Positions 50,467 through 51,093 of a stretch of 51,093 nt of DNA are shown piece by piece. The notes beneath the pieces are model-generated. The model saw only the letters and a program-made list of their open reading frames with translations, was not told the DNA's origin and made no database searches. The DNA comes from Lyngbya sp. CCAP 1446/10 (lineage in GTDB: Bacteria; Cyanobacteriota; Cyanobacteriia; Cyanobacteriales; Microcoleaceae), in contig NZ_JAIGNI010000067.1 of assembly GCF_026130175.1 (NCBI RefSeq), positions 1 through 51,093 on the forward strand. The letters run 5' to 3'. How positions within the stretch are numbered: position 1 is the stretch's first letter; each line of letters begins with the position of its first letter. Position numbers and translations under genes: made by a program.

Positions 50467-51093
50467 AGACCTCTTGCAAAAAAAATCTATGCTATAATAG
50501 AAAGTTTTCAATTTAATCCCCTAGAGCTAACTCATAATTATAAATTGCGGATAACAAATTACAACGCAGACCATAGCGGCGACGACGATTCCGATAACGA
50601 CTCGACAAGATTTTAAAAATTTTCAGACTCCGGTTAACGTGTTCAATAACAATTCTTTCTTGTGCTAGAACTCGATTGTAGTCTTTTTCTAAGAGAGAAA
50701 GTTTCCCGTTTTTAGGTTTCTTTCTAGGAATATAACTATTGGAATGATCATCTTTTATGCCTTGATACCCACTATCTTGTAAGCTGTCTGTTTCGGGATG
50801 AAAATGGATTTTACTTTTTTTAAACAAGCTAAAATCGTGGCAATGTCCTTGCCCAAAAGCAGTACAAATAATTGCTCCTGTCTCTTGATTAATGACCAAT
50901 TGAGTTTTGAGGGTATGACATTTTTTCTTGCCTGAGTAATATTTTTTCTGTTTTTTTTGGGGTCGTTCAATAGCTGTTTCTGTGACATCGATCGCCACGA
51001 CTGCTGGATAATCAGAGTTTTTGAGTAATGCTTTTTTCCCAGTCAGACGGAATTTTCCCGTTTTCATTAAAGTTGATTCGATGTCAATTACAA
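50467..51093. mobile_element. IS5-family element, cut by the window end
   Basis: Sequence from about 50467 (AGACCTCTTGCAAAAAAAAT, a plausible terminal repeat) onward belongs to a second element that removed the start of the IS4-family transposase. Its other end lies beyond the window. Confidence 0.75.
50513..51093 (-). CDS. IS5-family transposase, partial at the window edge
   Basis: The frame on the minus strand runs to 50513 and is open to the window edge; an internal Met lies at 51065-51067, but the upstream in-frame residues (VIDIESTL) continue the protein. DDE positions are visible: Asp in VAIDVTETAIERP, Asp in LQDSGYQGIK and Glu in RIVIEHVNRSLKIFKI (IS5-type ending with RxxxxxxK spacing). 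The basic tail includes SSRYRNRRRRYGLRCNLL. The N-terminal part lies beyond the window, so its length and integrity cannot be judged. Confidence 0.9.
   Translation of the reverse strand, partial: VIDIESTLMKTGKFRLTGKKALLKNSDYPAVVAIDVTETAIERPQKKQKKYYSGKKKCHTLKTQLVINQETGAIICTAFGQGHCHDFSLFKKSKIHFHPETDSLQDSGYQGIKDDHSNSYIPRKKPKNGKLSLLEKDYNRVLAQERIVIEHVNRSLKIFKILSSRYRNRRRRYGLRCNLLSAIYNYELALGD

Overview
The window comes from a filamentous non-heterocystous cyanobacterium, most likely of the Microcoleus/Oscillatoria/Phormidium group. The evidence is dense HIP1 octamers (GCGATCGC), heptameric short tandem repeats between genes, a complete nrtABCD nitrate transporter with the cyanobacterial NrtC fusion, and many interspersed palindromic repeats. 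No rRNA, tRNA or CRISPR array was recognised.

Layout. 0-4.4 kb: a membrane/coiled-coil protein, a TIGR03792-type protein and a three-PAS histidine kinase. 4.5-6.5 kb: an IS605-type element with divergent tnpA and tnpB and matching end hairpins. 6.6-11.6 kb: an AAA ATPase, the RNA 2'-phosphotransferase KptA, and a hybrid kinase fused to two receivers and a GGDEF domain. 11.7-15.6 kb: a small conserved gene, the remnant of a DUF6745-type gene, an intact protein joining 16 leucine-rich repeats to the same C-terminal domain, and a Uma2 nuclease. 16-22 kb: nrtA-nrtB-nrtC-nrtD on the minus strand, with strong hairpins between cistrons. 22.7-24.8 kb: a decayed P-type ATPase and a membrane-anchored C39-like peptidase.

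24.9-31.9 kb: a P-loop ATPase followed by a giant NACHT-TPR STAND protein with recently amplified 240-bp repeats, probably a conflict or signalling pair. 32-35.6 kb: a nicotinamidase-like hydrolase, a TVP38-type membrane protein and a MerA-like flavoprotein. 35.8-38 kb: a T4-phage-like RNA repair pair, polynucleotide kinase-phosphatase and Rnl1-type RNA ligase. 38.2-40 kb: two paralogous secreted proteins.

40-51 kb: an accessory island around hemC and an HtrA-like protease. It holds an orphan Phd antitoxin, a Panacea toxin-antitoxin pair, a Doc toxin with its antitoxin, and two orphan polymorphic-toxin tips with their immunity genes (HNH-like toxin with an Imm30-like protein carrying a Phd-like tail; nucleotidyltransferase toxin with DUF5958). 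It also holds a ribbon-helix-helix protein, gene fragments duplicated within the island, and nested insertion sequences (IS1 family twice, one inside a broken IS4-family copy that an IS5-family element also truncates).

The main themes are nitrate uptake, two-component/c-di-GMP signalling, RNA repair, and a rapidly rearranging toxin/immunity region. Family assignments rest on motif recognition by eye, without database searches.
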